This document shows, in pieces, positions 18,281-27,114 of a stretch of 64,000 nt of DNA. The position numbers and the translations under genes were made by a program. Within the stretch, counting starts at the first letter, position 1. Every line of letters begins with the position of its first letter. The notes under the pieces are model-generated. The model had not been told where the DNA came from. It searched no databases and saw nothing but the letters and a program-made list of their open reading frames with translations. This DNA is from an uncultured Christensenella sp. (GTDB lineage Bacteria; Bacillota_A; Clostridia; Christensenellales; Borkfalkiaceae), in the NCBI GenBank assembly GCA_910579295.1, contig CAJTTC010000001.1, forward strand, positions 1 to 64,000. The letters run 5' to 3'.

Positions 18281-18331
18281 TTTGTAATGCGTGCTTGTTT
18301 GCGCGTTGCGTTATTTACAGGACTGTGTATT

Positions 18332-19648
18332 ATGAAAAAGAGCATTAAAAAAATTTTTGCCGCGGTGACGGCGGCGTTCTGCGTAGCGGCGGCGATAACC
18401 TTCGGCGGCTGTATGCAAAGCGTTCCTCGCGACCCCATAAACGGCAAGGATTTGAATATCTATGATATTTACGAAGCGGCTAAGGAAGCGAGCGGCAACC
18501 CCGATATGACTATGCAGGAGTTTTTAAAGGAATACTTTTCCTACACCTCGTCGGAGTTGGAGGCGGCTACTTCCGTAAAGGCGGCTGTAAACAGGGCGCT
18601 TATGTCGAGCGTAACGGTCAAGGCGGACTGGGATACGCCCCTTTCTGCGGGGAGTGTGACGGGCTCGGGCGTTATTATCGATATCGACTGCGAAAAGGGC
18701 GATATGACGGTAGTTACCAACTGTCACGTGCTCTATTCGGCGAGAATGGCGGGCGACGGGTTTGCCGACAGCGTGTCGCTTTGGCTGTACGGCTCGGAGA
18801 GCTCATATCCCGAAACCAATGAAAACAACGCCATTGCCGCTAAGATTGTCGCAACGAGCAAATCGCACGATATAGCCGTCTTAAAGGTGGAGAACAGCGC
18901 GCGCGTTAAGCAGTCTAAGGCGGTGAAAGCCGAATGGGCGACGGGCGAAGAGAACTACCTCGGCGAAACCGTGTTTGCGATAGGCAACGCCAACGCCGAT
19001 AAAATCAGTTCGAGCGTGGGCTTCATTTCAAAGGATATAGAGGATATCAGCGTAAACCTCGGCACGTCAAGCAATCCCGAGATTTACAGCTACGGCGTTT
19101 TAAGAACGTCGGCGACGATAAATTCCGGCAACTCGGGCGGCGGTCTGTACAACCTCAACTGTCAGTTGGTTGGCATAGTAAACGCCAAGCATAAGGAGCA
19201 CGACACGGTAGGTTACGCCCTGCCCGCGGCGGCTTCTAGGCGCGTTGTCGCGCGAATGCTTGCCGATTATAACGGCACGGAAACGCACGGCGTAAAGGTG
19301 GTACGGCACGGAGTGTTCGTCACGGTAAGCGACAGCTATTCCACGGGGCTGAACGACGACGGCTACGTCGAAATACGCGAGATTGTAAGGGTCAACGGCG
19401 TCGCTTTCGGCGAGACGCTGGGTACGCTGACGACGGGCGACGTGTTAAAGCGCGTCAGAATATTGCGCCCCTCCGAAAACGACAGGGTTATCGATGATAT
19501 GGATATTCTGCGTGAGCACAATTTTTACGACGTGATGCTGTCCGCCGTATTGGGCGATACCGTTGAGTATACGATAGAGCGCGACGGCACAACTATGACG
19601 CTACCCGTGACATACGACGAGGAAAGCGATTTTGTTATTGAGGAATGA
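18332..19648 (+). CDS. Lipoprotein-type trypsin-like (HtrA-like) serine protease
   Basis: A 438-residue secreted protease. The basic N-terminus and hydrophobic stretch end in the lipobox-like TFGGC, so C27 is probably lipid-modified. The trypsin-fold triad is visible: H132 in TNCHVL, D180 in SHDIAVLKV, S268 in GNSGGGLYN. The region after about 320 could be a degenerate PDZ domain (VTTGDVLKRVRI) as in HtrA/DegP. Start 18332 begins the signal peptide MKKSIKK; an in-frame start 15 codons upstream would spoil it. It ends 3 bases before the serine dehydratase gene. Confidence 0.85.
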   Translation: MKKSIKKIFAAVTAAFCVAAAITFGGCMQSVPRDPINGKDLNIYDIYEAAKEASGNPDMTMQEFLKEYFSYTSSELEAATSVKAAVNRALMSSVTVKADWDTPLSAGSVTGSGVIIDIDCEKGDMTVVTNCHVLYSARMAGDGFADSVSLWLYGSESSYPETNENNAIAAKIVATSKSHDIAVLKVENSARVKQSKAVKAEWATGEENYLGETVFAIGNANADKISSSVGFISKDIEDISVNLGTSSNPEIYSYGVLRTSATINSGNSGGGLYNLNCQLVGIVNAKHKEHDTVGYALPAAASRRVVARMLADYNGTETHGVKVVRHGVFVTVSDSYSTGLNDDGYVEIREIVRVNGVAFGETLGTLTTGDVLKRVRILRPSENDRVIDDMDILREHNFYDVMLSAVLGDTVEYTIERDGTTMTLPVTYDEESDFVIEE

Positions 19649-19651
19649 TTT

Positions 19652-20848
19652 ATGAAATCGTTAAAGGAATTATACCGTATAGGGGCTGGACCTTCAAGCT
19701 CGCACAGTATGGGCCCCGAGGTCGCGGCGCTCAAATTAAAGAGCCTTTATCCCAACGCAAAATTTAAAGTAACGCTCTGCGGTTCTCTTGCGCTCACGGG
19801 CAAGGGGCACGGCACGGACGCGGTGCTTAAAAATGTGCTCGGCGACAGAGTGGAGATAGTTTTCGACTGCGGTAGGGACAGCCTGCCTCACCCCAACACG
19901 ATGTACGTAAGCGTTGTCGAGGGCGAAAGGGAAATCGCTAAACACGTCATTATGTCGGTGGGCGGCGGTAGAATTGTATTCGAGGGCGAAACGCTTGCCG
20001 ATACACCCGAGGTGTACGTACTGAACAGCTTCGAGGAGATAAAAAAGTACCTTAACGAACAGGATATGCGTCTGCCCGACTACGTGTTTGCGGTCGAGCC
20101 GTCTGCGGAGGAATATTTACATACGGTCTGGGCGCAGATGAAGGCTTCGCTTAAAGCGGGCTTGAATGCCGAAGGCGAGCTTCCCGGCGGCTTGCACGTT
20201 ATGCGCAAGGCTAAATATCTTTGGCAGAGCAAGCATATCGGAGAAACGGAAGAGATTGCCGAAAACCGAATAATCTGCGCTTACGCCTTTGCCGTAGCCG
20301 AACAAAACGCGGCGGGAGGAACGGTGGTAACAGCGCCGACATGCGGCTCGTGCGGGGTTATGCCTGCGGTTATGTACTATATGAAGAAACAGCGCAAGTT
20401 CACCGACGAGCAGATTGTGCGCGCGCTTGCCGCAGCGGGAGTTGTGGGCAATCTTATTAAGACCAACGCTTCGATAAGCGGTGCGGAGTGCGGCTGTCAG
20501 GCGGAGATAGGTGCGGCTTGTTCTATGGCTGCGGCGGGACTTGCCGAGCTGTACGATATGGATATAGAGCAGGTGGAGTACGCCGCCGAGGTTGCAATGG
20601 AACACCATTTGGGGCTTACCTGCGACCCCGTTAACGGACTTGTGCAGATACCTTGTATAGAGCGCAACGCGGTTGCGGCAATGCGCGCTATAAACGCGGT
20701 CAACATAGCCAACTTTTTAACCTACACCCGTAAGGTGTCGCTCGATACTATCATAACGACTATGTACGAAACGGGGCGCGATTTATCGGGGCGTTACCGC
20801 GAAACGAGCGAGGGCGGCTTAGCCAAGCTCTATAAAAACAATAATTAA
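19652..20848 (+). CDS. sdaA: L-serine ammonia-lyase, iron-sulfur type, single chain
   Basis: Converts L-serine to pyruvate and ammonia using a 4Fe-4S cluster. The 398-residue chain fuses the beta-like N-terminal domain (IGAGPSSSHSMGP at 10-22, substrate site) with the alpha domain (APTCGSCGVMPAV and GAECGCQAEIGAACSMAAAGL, which hold the cluster cysteines). It is shorter than E. coli SdaA (about 454) because the linker is reduced, as in other Clostridia. The alpha/beta fusion makes a separate sdaAB unnecessary. Possibly cotranscribed with the protease gene. Confidence 0.93.
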   Translation: MKSLKELYRIGAGPSSSHSMGPEVAALKLKSLYPNAKFKVTLCGSLALTGKGHGTDAVLKNVLGDRVEIVFDCGRDSLPHPNTMYVSVVEGEREIAKHVIMSVGGGRIVFEGETLADTPEVYVLNSFEEIKKYLNEQDMRLPDYVFAVEPSAEEYLHTVWAQMKASLKAGLNAEGELPGGLHVMRKAKYLWQSKHIGETEEIAENRIICAYAFAVAEQNAAGGTVVTAPTCGSCGVMPAVMYYMKKQRKFTDEQIVRALAAAGVVGNLIKTNASISGAECGCQAEIGAACSMAAAGLAELYDMDIEQVEYAAEVAMEHHLGLTCDPVNGLVQIPCIERNAVAAMRAINAVNIANFLTYTRKVSLDTIITTMYETGRDLSGRYRETSEGGLAKLYKNNN

Positions 20849-20855
20849 ATAAATT

Positions 20856-20892
20856 AAAAAGGGAGTGCAGAAACGCGCTTCCCATAGGGAAT
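20856..20892 (+). repeat. Left terminal inverted repeat of a small element
   Basis: AAAAAGGGAGTGC followed 10 bases later by TTCCCATAGGGAAT. The same two blocks in inverted order occur at 21637-21674. The inner block ATTCCCTATGGGAAT is itself a palindrome. A 3-base ATT flanks both outer ends, a possible target duplication. Confidence 0.6.
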
Positions 20893-20906
20893 AAAAAACT
20901 AACGAT

Positions 20907-20941
20907 AAAGAACTCTCGAACAAATTGTTCGAGAGTTCTTT
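20907..20941. terminator. Bidirectional terminator-like palindrome
   Basis: 17-base arms AAAGAACTCTCGAACAA / TTGTTCGAGAGTTCTTT around a single A. It sits 16 bases past the HTH gene stop (minus strand) and 59 bases past sdaA (plus strand), so it may end both transcripts. Confidence 0.7.
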
Positions 20942-20957
20942 ATGTTTATCTATGTTA

Positions 20958-21194
20958 CTATTCATCTTCCAAATTATTGAAATAATCTCTATCAAAGAAC
21001 TTCGACAAAGTAATGCCTACACCTTCGCAGAAACTTTTGATAGTAGTTACTTTCGGACACTTCGTTCTTCCTTTCATTAAGTCATAAAGAGCAGACGGCG
21101 ATTTGCCACCGTTTAGACACGCATTACAAACATTTTTGCCCTTTTCTTCGCATATCTCGTTAATGCGTTTTAATATTGCTTCGTTCATTCTCAT
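20958..21194 (-). CDS. XRE-like helix-turn-helix regulator
   Basis: A 78-residue DNA-binding protein: IC-x-EKGKNVCNACLNGGKSPSALYDLMKGRTKCPKVTTIKSFCEGVGITLSKFF matches the five-helix XRE/Cro fold, with the recognition helix around SPSALYDLMKG. There is no extra effector domain, so it acts as a simple repressor. The promoter region carries a 16-base palindrome (21255-21270) and a related half-copy (about 21215-21231), which suggests autoregulation. It lies inside a small inverted-repeat-bounded element. Low-GC compared with neighbours, consistent with transfer. Confidence 0.85.
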   Translation of the reverse strand: MRMNEAILKRINEICEEKGKNVCNACLNGGKSPSALYDLMKGRTKCPKVTTIKSFCEGVGITLSKFFDRDYFNNLEDE

Positions 21195-21254
21195 AATCGT
21201 GAAATTCCTTATCGTAATTCCACGATTAGTATATAAAATTTAAAAAATTATCTC

Positions 21255-21270
21255 TCGTGGAATTCCACGA
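21255..21270. promoter_or_regulatory. Putative operator palindrome of the HTH regulator
   Basis: Perfect palindrome TCGTGGAATTCCACGA. A degenerate copy, TCGTAATTCCACGA, lies about 40 bases closer to the HTH gene (about 21217-21230). Two spaced copies in front of a small HTH gene are typical of autorepression; this is inference. Confidence 0.6.
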
Positions 21271-21300
21271 AAATATGGTTGTTTCTCTCAAATTGCAAAG

Positions 21301-21570
21301 CGTGAAATACATTATACTGATTACGAAGAAGCCGTCAGATCAACGAAATCTATCAATGCAAACAAAAACGCATACATAATGCGCAACCAAGAAATGATTG
21401 AAAACAGCGACATATGTGTGTTCTACTATAATAAAGACTATTTGCCACCAAAGCGTAAAGCACCCAATAAATTAATGCCTGACTACCAACCAAACAGCGG
21501 AACTGCAATTGCTTACGCTTACGCCGTTCAAAAGAGAAAACAGATATACAATATGTTTGTCCTTGAATGA
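21301..21570 (+). pseudogene. 5'-truncated SLOG/DUF1273-like protein remnant
   Basis: The open frame REIHYTDYEEAVRSTKSINANKNAYIMRNQEMIENSDICVFYYN ... SGTAIAYAYAVQKRKQIYNMF is the C-terminal half of a Rossmann-like SLOG-type protein. The NSD-x-CVFYYN and SG-T-x-AYAYA strands are typical of the family. The frame is open back to 21244 but has no start codon or RBS before the internal ATG at 21379, and the N-terminal nucleotide-binding GxxG region is missing. So it looks like a gene cut at its 5' end by the HTH side of the element. A short expressed product from 21379 (63 residues) cannot be excluded. Confidence 0.6.
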
Positions 21571-21636
21571 TTGTATCGCAAAAATAGAAGTAAGGAATGT
21601 ATCCATATTATTCTCTATAACCTGCGGCTTACCTAA

Positions 21637-21674
21637 ATTCCCTATGGGAATTACGGCAAACGCACTTCCTTTTT
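21637..21674 (-). repeat. Right terminal inverted repeat of the small element
   Basis: Read on the minus strand: AAAAAGGAAGTGC, 11 bases, TTCCCATAGGGAAT. It matches the left copy at 20856-20892 except in the spacer and one base. Together they bound about 820 bp. Confidence 0.6.
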
Positions 21675-21675
21675 A

Positions 21676-21720
21676 TTAAAAAATCGGCGGTGCGCAGTAT
21701 AGGATTGCGCGCCGCCGATT
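21676..21720 (-). terminator. Terminator of the metY-metA unit
   Basis: On the minus strand AATCGGCGGcGCGCA ... TGCGCACCGCCGATT is followed by TTTTTTAAT. It begins 12 bases after the metA stop. Confidence 0.85.
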
Positions 21721-21731
21721 AAATATTATAA

Positions 21732-22640
21732 TTACAATTTAAAGGGAGTAACCTGATATACGTAATAGTTAAGCCAATTTATATAGAACAGGTTGGAGGT
21801 GGACGACCAATTCATTTTTACCTGCGTCATCTCTCTGTCGGCAAAGTAATTTTCAGGCGGCTTTATGGCAAGCCCCTTAGCCTTGTCTCGCTCATATTCG
21901 CGCTTCAAAGTGTCGCGGTCGTACTCCATATGCCCCGTGACAAACACCTGCCTGTTGTCAAGGCTCTTAATAATGCTTGCGCCCGCCTTTTTGGAATACG
22001 CCAAAATTTTCAATCTTTCATCGTGCTTTATGTCGCTTGCGTAAATGATGGTGTGGCGGGAGTGCGGCATATGAAATTCGTCCGATATTCCGCGCATAAG
22101 CGGCTCGGGATTGCCGTCAAGCACGCGCTTGTGGGCAAATATTCCAAAACACTTTTCCTTTAAGGGGTGCTTCTTTATTCCGTAAAAATAGTGCAGCGCC
22201 GCCTGCGCTCCCCAACATATAAACAGGGTGGACGTAACGTTGGTCTTTGTCCAATCAAGAATTTCTTCAAGCTCTTTCCAATATGCAACGTCCTCGAATT
22301 CAAGGTTTTCAACGGGCGCGCCCGTAATAATCATACCGTCGAATTTTCTGCTTTTTATATCGTCGAAGTTTTTGTAGAAGCGTGAAAGGTAGGCGGCTTC
22401 AACGTGTGTAGGATTGTACGTTTCGGTGCGCACAAGCGTGACGTTTACCTGCAAAGGCGAGTTGGACAACAGCCGCATAAACTGCGTTTCCGTCGTTTCT
22501 TTGGTGGGCATAAGATTGAGTATGGCTATCTCAATCGGACGTATGTCCTGCACGTCAGCCCTGCTCTTGTCCATAACGAATATCTTTTCGCCCGTCAGTA
22601 TTTTATAGGCGGGAATGTCTTTATCAATAACGATAGGCAT
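21732..22640 (-). CDS. metAA: Homoserine O-acetyltransferase (MetA family)
   Basis: Acylates homoserine, the first committed step of methionine synthesis. The 302-residue MetA-type protein has the catalytic cysteine C142 in FICWGAQAAL and the family block HMPHSRHT. Residue 111 is glutamate (GAPVENLEF); a Glu there is the known mark of acetyl-CoA use, while Gly marks succinyl-CoA. So acetyl is favoured despite the succinyltransferase-like fold. It is 56 bases downstream of metY, an O-acetylhomoserine enzyme, which agrees. Second gene of the metY-metA pair. Confidence 0.93.
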   Translation of the reverse strand: MPIVIDKDIPAYKILTGEKIFVMDKSRADVQDIRPIEIAILNLMPTKETTETQFMRLLSNSPLQVNVTLVRTETYNPTHVEAAYLSRFYKNFDDIKSRKFDGMIITGAPVENLEFEDVAYWKELEEILDWTKTNVTSTLFICWGAQAALHYFYGIKKHPLKEKCFGIFAHKRVLDGNPEPLMRGISDEFHMPHSRHTIIYASDIKHDERLKILAYSKKAGASIIKSLDNRQVFVTGHMEYDRDTLKREYERDKAKGLAIKPPENYFADREMTQVKMNWSSTSNLFYINWLNYYVYQVTPFKL

Positions 22641-22696
22641 AAATTTTTACCTTGTAAATTTAAATCCGCAACAGAAAACGGATTTTTTGTCCGTCC

Positions 22697-23971
22697 TTAA
22701 AGCTTGGCGAGAGCTTGCTCCAAATCGGCGATTAAGTCGTCGGGATTTTCAATGCCAACCGAAAGCCTTATAAGATTTTCGGGTACGCCCGCCTTTTCGA
22801 GGTCGGCTTTGGAGAGCTGTCTGTGAGTAGTGGAAGCGGGGTGAAGCACGCAACTTCTTACGTCCGCGACGTGCGTTTCCTGCGTAATGAGTTGCAGGCT
22901 CTCCATAAATTCGGCGCACTGCGCAACGTCGCCCTTTATGCCGAAGCTCATCATACCGCCCTGTCCGTCGGGCAGGTATTTCTGCGCCAACGCGTGATAT
23001 TTATTGTCTTTGAGTGATGGGTATCTTACCCACTCAATCTTGGGGTGAGCGTTTAAATACTCGGCTATCTTAGCGGCGTTCGACGCGTGCTTTGCCATAC
23101 GCAGAGCAAGCGTATCGCAGCCTATATAGGACAGAAACGCGTTCTGCGGCGACATAATCGCGCCCAAATCGCGTATCATCTGCGCACGGCACTTCGTTGC
23201 GAATACTGCGGAGGGCAGGTCGGCGTACACAAGCCCGTGATAGCTCTCGTCGGGAGTGTTGAACGACTCATATCGGGGATTGCCCTTAAAATCGAAGTTG
23301 CCCAAATCAACGATAACTCCGCCCAAAGCCGCCGCGTGTCCGTCGAGGTACTTAGAGGAGGAGTGCAGTACGATATTCGCGCCGAACTCCTTGGGACGGC
23401 AGAATGCGGGGGTGGCAAGCGTGTTGTCCACGGCAAGCAGAACGCCCGCCTTTCGGCAAATCGCCGCAAACTTGTCGAAATCCACTACGGTTATAGCGGG
23501 ATTGGCTATCGTTTCGACGTATACCATTTTAGTCTTGCCGTCAATGAGTTTTTCGATTTCCTCCGCGGGTGCGTCGGGGTCTATAAATCTGCACTCTATG
23601 CCGAGCTTGGGAAGAGTAACGCCGAACAGGTTGTAAGTGCCGCCGTATACCTCCTGCGAGCAGACGATATTGTCGCCCGCGCCCGCAACGGTAAACGCCG
23701 CAAGGGTTATAGCCGACATACCCGACGCGCAACCCACTGCCGCAACGCCGCCCTCCAACGCCGCAACCTTACCTTCGAACGCCGCAACGGTGGGGTTGGC
23801 AAGCCGCGAATAGAAGTAATCGTTGCTCTTCAAATCGAAGCAATCCGCCATAGCCTGCGTGTCGCCGTAGAAGAAAGTCGTCGATTGACAGATAGAGGGT
23901 ATTCTGCTCTCGCCCGTCTTGGGTTTATATCCTGCCTGAACGCACAGAGTGTCTAATTTATATTCTTTCAT
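22697..23971 (-). CDS. metY: O-acetylhomoserine sulfhydrylase
   Basis: A PLP enzyme that makes homocysteine from O-acetylhomoserine and sulfide. The 424-residue chain starts like the family (DTLCVQAGYKPKTGESRIPSICQSTTF) and has the PLP lysine K207 in HSSSKYLDGH. PTVAAFEGKVAALEGG and the C-terminal LIRLSVGIENPDDLIADLEQAL are typical of the Cys/Met metabolism PLP family. The length fits MetY rather than cystathionine synthases (about 380). RBS AGGAGTAAC. It pairs with the metA gene for direct sulfhydrylation. Confidence 0.94.
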   Translation of the reverse strand: MKEYKLDTLCVQAGYKPKTGESRIPSICQSTTFFYGDTQAMADCFDLKSNDYFYSRLANPTVAAFEGKVAALEGGVAAVGCASGMSAITLAAFTVAGAGDNIVCSQEVYGGTYNLFGVTLPKLGIECRFIDPDAPAEEIEKLIDGKTKMVYVETIANPAITVVDFDKFAAICRKAGVLLAVDNTLATPAFCRPKEFGANIVLHSSSKYLDGHAAALGGVIVDLGNFDFKGNPRYESFNTPDESYHGLVYADLPSAVFATKCRAQMIRDLGAIMSPQNAFLSYIGCDTLALRMAKHASNAAKIAEYLNAHPKIEWVRYPSLKDNKYHALAQKYLPDGQGGMMSFGIKGDVAQCAEFMESLQLITQETHVADVRSCVLHPASTTHRQLSKADLEKAGVPENLIRLSVGIENPDDLIADLEQALAKL

Positions 23972-24029
23972 ATGTTACTCCTGTAAACGCGCAGCTTAAC
24001 GGCGCATTTTTTTAGAGGCTTATTATAAG

Positions 24030-24476
24030 TCAATAGTCTTTGAGTTGTCTTTTTGTGTCGCGCTCTATATCGCGTTGCTTTATAGTCTGTTTTTTGTCGA
24101 AGCTCTGTTTGCCGCGGCAGAGCGCAACCTCAACCTTAATGAGATTGTCCTTGAAATAGAGGGAGATGGGCACAAGCGTCATTCCCTTGGCGTTTATCTT
24201 GCCGACTATCTTGTCTATTTCATACTTGTGCAACAGCAACTTCCGGTCGCGTTTACTGTCCTTTGAGTTGAACGCCCCGCTCTTGTCGTACACGGGTATG
24301 TGCATATTTTTCAGAGTGACCTCGCCGTCGCGTATAAAGCAAAAGCTGTCTTTAAGATTGCAATTGCCCGCGCGCAGGGATTTGACCTCCGCACCCTCCA
24401 AAACTATGCCCGCCTCGAATTTCTGCTCGATAAAATATTCGAACGTGGCGGAGCGATTATAGGCGATTTGTTTCAT
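24030..24476 (-). CDS. smpB: SsrA-binding protein
   Basis: Binds tmRNA and brings it to stalled ribosomes for trans-translation. 148 residues, normal length, with EYFIEQKFEAGIVLEGAEVKSLRAGN and the C-terminal KGKQSFDKKQTIKQRDIERD tail that enters the decoding site (basic tail). It follows rnr by 71 bases; secG-rnr-smpB is a conserved Bacillota order, and RNase R works with tmRNA. The tmRNA gene itself is not visible nearby. Confidence 0.96.
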   Translation of the reverse strand: MKQIAYNRSATFEYFIEQKFEAGIVLEGAEVKSLRAGNCNLKDSFCFIRDGEVTLKNMHIPVYDKSGAFNSKDSKRDRKLLLHKYEIDKIVGKINAKGMTLVPISLYFKDNLIKVEVALCRGKQSFDKKQTIKQRDIERDTKRQLKDY

Positions 24477-24547
24477 AAAATTATTATAGTCCCTGTTTTG
24501 AATTTTGTAAAGTTTTACGCCGCCGCCGAAACTTTAAATTGCGTAAA

Positions 24548-26656
24548 TTATTGCGTTTTGCCGTCTGATGAGCTCTGCTCGCTTAAAACGAACTGCACGC
24601 GCCGAGTGCCTAAATCGCACCCCGCAACCTTTACGCGCAGTCTGTCGCCCAGACGGTAGGAGTGCCGCCCGCCTTTAAGCATAAACTTTTCGGGGTAAAA
24701 CTCGTATTTGTCGTACGGCAGACTGTCAAAGCGGATATAGCCCTCTATCGTGTTGGCAAGCTCGGCAAATATACCGCTCTCCGTCACGCCCGAAACTACC
24801 GCGTCGCATTCCTCGCCTATGCGGTCGGACATATACGCAATTTTGTACAGGTCGTCGACGTCGCGCTCAACGGCGTCCGCAACGCGCTCGCGGTCACTGC
24901 TGTCGACAGCCGCTTTCTTGGCAATCACCGTGTATTTTTCCCTCGTCTGTTCGAGCGTGCCGTGCAAAATTTCTTTCAGCACGCGGTGCACAAACAAATC
25001 GGGGTAGCGGCGAATGGGGGAGGTGAAATGGCAATAGCACGCGCTTGCAAGCCCGAAGTGCCCCGCGTTCTCCTCGCTGTATCGCGCTTTCTGCATCGAA
25101 CGCAGCATAACCTTGTTGACGACCGAAGCGTACGGCTTGTCCGCAACCGTGTTGAGTATTTTCTGATAATCGGCGGGTCGCGCGTTGTCGCAGTCGCCCT
25201 TCGCGTTTACGCCGAGGTCGCGCAGGAAGCCGTATAACAGGCTCGCCTTTTCGGGCGCGGGCTTTTCGTGTATGCGATATAAAAAGGGAGCTTTGCGCTT
25301 TTCGGCAATGCCCGCAACCGTTTCGTTTGCCGACACCATAAATTGCTCGATTATCCTGTGCGATACCGTTCTGTCGTAATCGGGAATGAATATCTCGCCC
25401 CGTTCGTTGAGGTATATGTGCGCCTCTTTTACGTCGAGGCTGACTTCGCCCGCCGCCTTGCGCTTGCCTTCGAGAAGAAGACATAGCTTCTCCATATTCC
25501 GCAACATAGGCGCGATGAGGGGATAATCGCTCTCCGGCTTCTCTCCGTTCAGAATAGCCGTCGTTTCGTCGTACGTCATTCGCTTATCACTGCGTATAAC
25601 GCTCTCGCAAAGCTCGCCGTCAAGCTTGTTGCCTTCAAAATCGAAGGTCATAAAGCAGGACATAGCATATCTGTTTTCGCCCTCGTTAAGACTGCACGCG
25701 CCGTTGGACAGAGCCTTGGGAAGCATAGGCAACACGCGGTCGGGAAAATATACGCTCGTGCCGCGCTCGTACGCCTCTTTATCAACGCACCCGTTAAGCT
25801 TTACATAGTGGCTTACGTCGGCTATATGCACGCCCAAACGGTACTTTCCGTCGACGATTTCAAGCGATACCGCGTCGTCGATATCGCGCGTGTCCGCTCC
25901 GTCTATGGTTATCGTCAGAAGCTCGCGCAGGTCGCGCCTGCCGTGCAAAACAACCTGCTCTTCGGCAACCCTTTGCGCGGTCGTTTCAACGAACTCGGGA
26001 AATTCCGTGCGCAGTCCGTTACTGCGGATAATGGCGTCCTCTTCGGTAAAAAAGTCGCCGTCCTCTCCCAAAATTTCAACCACCTTGCCGCCGACGGGCT
26101 TTCCCTTGGGATAGCTCGTAATTTCGGCAACCACCTTGTCGCCGTCGTTCGCGCCGTGCAGAAGCGAGTGGGGGATATAAACGTCGCTGTCAAACGCCCT
26201 GTCGTCGGGCAAAACGTAACCTGCGTGCCGCTCTATTTGCAACCTGCCCACGACAAAGCGTTTCCCGCGCTCCAAAATTTTTATGACGGTAGCCTCGTCC
26301 TCCGTGCCGCGCAGGGGAACGGCGTACACCCTGTCGCCGTCAAGCGCGCCGTTAAGTCTGCGCTTGGGTACGAAATAGTCGTTCTCGCGCTCGGCTTTTC
26401 CGTCGGGAATTAAGAATGCAAATCCCTGCGGATTGGCTTTGACCTTGGCGCAAAACGCGCCCGCCTGCTCGGGAGTGGAGTAGTGCCCGCTACCGTCCTT
26501 AATTATGACGTATTCCGCGCAGAGCTGTTTTATTGTCGCCTTAACGCTCTTTTTATATGAGGGGGAGAGGCGCAAAACGCGCGGTATTTCGTTTAAGCTT
26601 TTAAAAGCCAGCTTGCCGCTCTTAAAGCCGTCCAATATAATGTGTCTTAAATCCAT
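24548..26656 (-). CDS. rnr: Ribonuclease R
   Basis: A 3'-to-5' exoribonuclease that degrades structured RNA. The 702-residue protein has an N-terminal winged helix and cold-shock-like OB domains (to about 230), the RNB catalytic domain with the aspartate cluster DGADTRDIDDAV (about 248-259), and a C-terminal S1 domain (about 615-690, DAVVSGVTESGIFAELANTIEG). PTSPIRRYPDL-type sequence (FTSPIRRYPDLFVHR) is diagnostic of the family. It sits between secG and smpB. Confidence 0.96.
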   Translation of the reverse strand: MDLRHIILDGFKSGKLAFKSLNEIPRVLRLSPSYKKSVKATIKQLCAEYVIIKDGSGHYSTPEQAGAFCAKVKANPQGFAFLIPDGKAERENDYFVPKRRLNGALDGDRVYAVPLRGTEDEATVIKILERGKRFVVGRLQIERHAGYVLPDDRAFDSDVYIPHSLLHGANDGDKVVAEITSYPKGKPVGGKVVEILGEDGDFFTEEDAIIRSNGLRTEFPEFVETTAQRVAEEQVVLHGRRDLRELLTITIDGADTRDIDDAVSLEIVDGKYRLGVHIADVSHYVKLNGCVDKEAYERGTSVYFPDRVLPMLPKALSNGACSLNEGENRYAMSCFMTFDFEGNKLDGELCESVIRSDKRMTYDETTAILNGEKPESDYPLIAPMLRNMEKLCLLLEGKRKAAGEVSLDVKEAHIYLNERGEIFIPDYDRTVSHRIIEQFMVSANETVAGIAEKRKAPFLYRIHEKPAPEKASLLYGFLRDLGVNAKGDCDNARPADYQKILNTVADKPYASVVNKVMLRSMQKARYSEENAGHFGLASACYCHFTSPIRRYPDLFVHRVLKEILHGTLEQTREKYTVIAKKAAVDSSDRERVADAVERDVDDLYKIAYMSDRIGEECDAVVSGVTESGIFAELANTIEGYIRFDSLPYDKYEFYPEKFMLKGGRHSYRLGDRLRVKVAGCDLGTRRVQFVLSEQSSSDGKTQ

Positions 26657-26726
26657 ATGTAAATCCGTAAAAAAATCAGCGGCGGAAAACTTAAAAAAGC
26701 TCCGCCGCAGTGAAATCGTTATTTAA

Positions 26727-27023
26727 TCAGCCAAGAATAATTACGACAACGTAGAAGATAATGGACAAAACCGCCAAAGCGCCGAGGCAAATCCACGACC
26801 ACTTTTTCAGCTTGCTCTCTATCGACTGTCCCTTATTCTTGCCGAAGAAGGTTTCGCTCGAACCTGTAATTCCCTCGATACCCTCCGAATTGCTCTGTTG
26901 CAGAAGAACTAAGATTATTGCCGCCAACGACGCAAGGAACATCAGAACTATTGCTATCGACCTCAGCACTACGTACGCGGTGTACTCCGCCGTGCCGAAC
27001 TGTGCCGCCAAAAGATTTAACAT
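26727..27023 (-). CDS. secG: Preprotein translocase subunit SecG
   Basis: Small subunit of the SecYEG export channel. 98 residues with two membrane helices (about 18-41 and 73-96) joined by a loop with the family motif LLQQSNSEGI...GSSETFFGKNKG. First gene of the secG-rnr-smpB run, starting from the promoter at 27057-27085. Confidence 0.94.
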   Translation of the reverse strand: MLNLLAAQFGTAEYTAYVVLRSIAIVLMFLASLAAIILVLLQQSNSEGIEGITGSSETFFGKNKGQSIESKLKKWSWICLGALAVLSIIFYVVVIILG

Positions 27024-27056
27024 ACCGTCAACCTCTAAAATCTAATTTACCGAAAA

Positions 27057-27085
27057 ATTATAACACAGCGCAAAAAATTTGACAA
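27057..27085 (-). promoter_or_regulatory. Promoter for secG-rnr-smpB
   Basis: TTGTCA (complement of 27080-27085), 17 bases, TATAAT (complement of 27057-27062), minus strand. RBS TAGAGG precedes secG. The short gaps (56-71 bases) down to metA suggest read-through may also reach metY and metA. Confidence 0.82.
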
Positions 27086-27114
27086 TGAAAAACGGGGGAT
27101 ATTTTAAAAATTTA

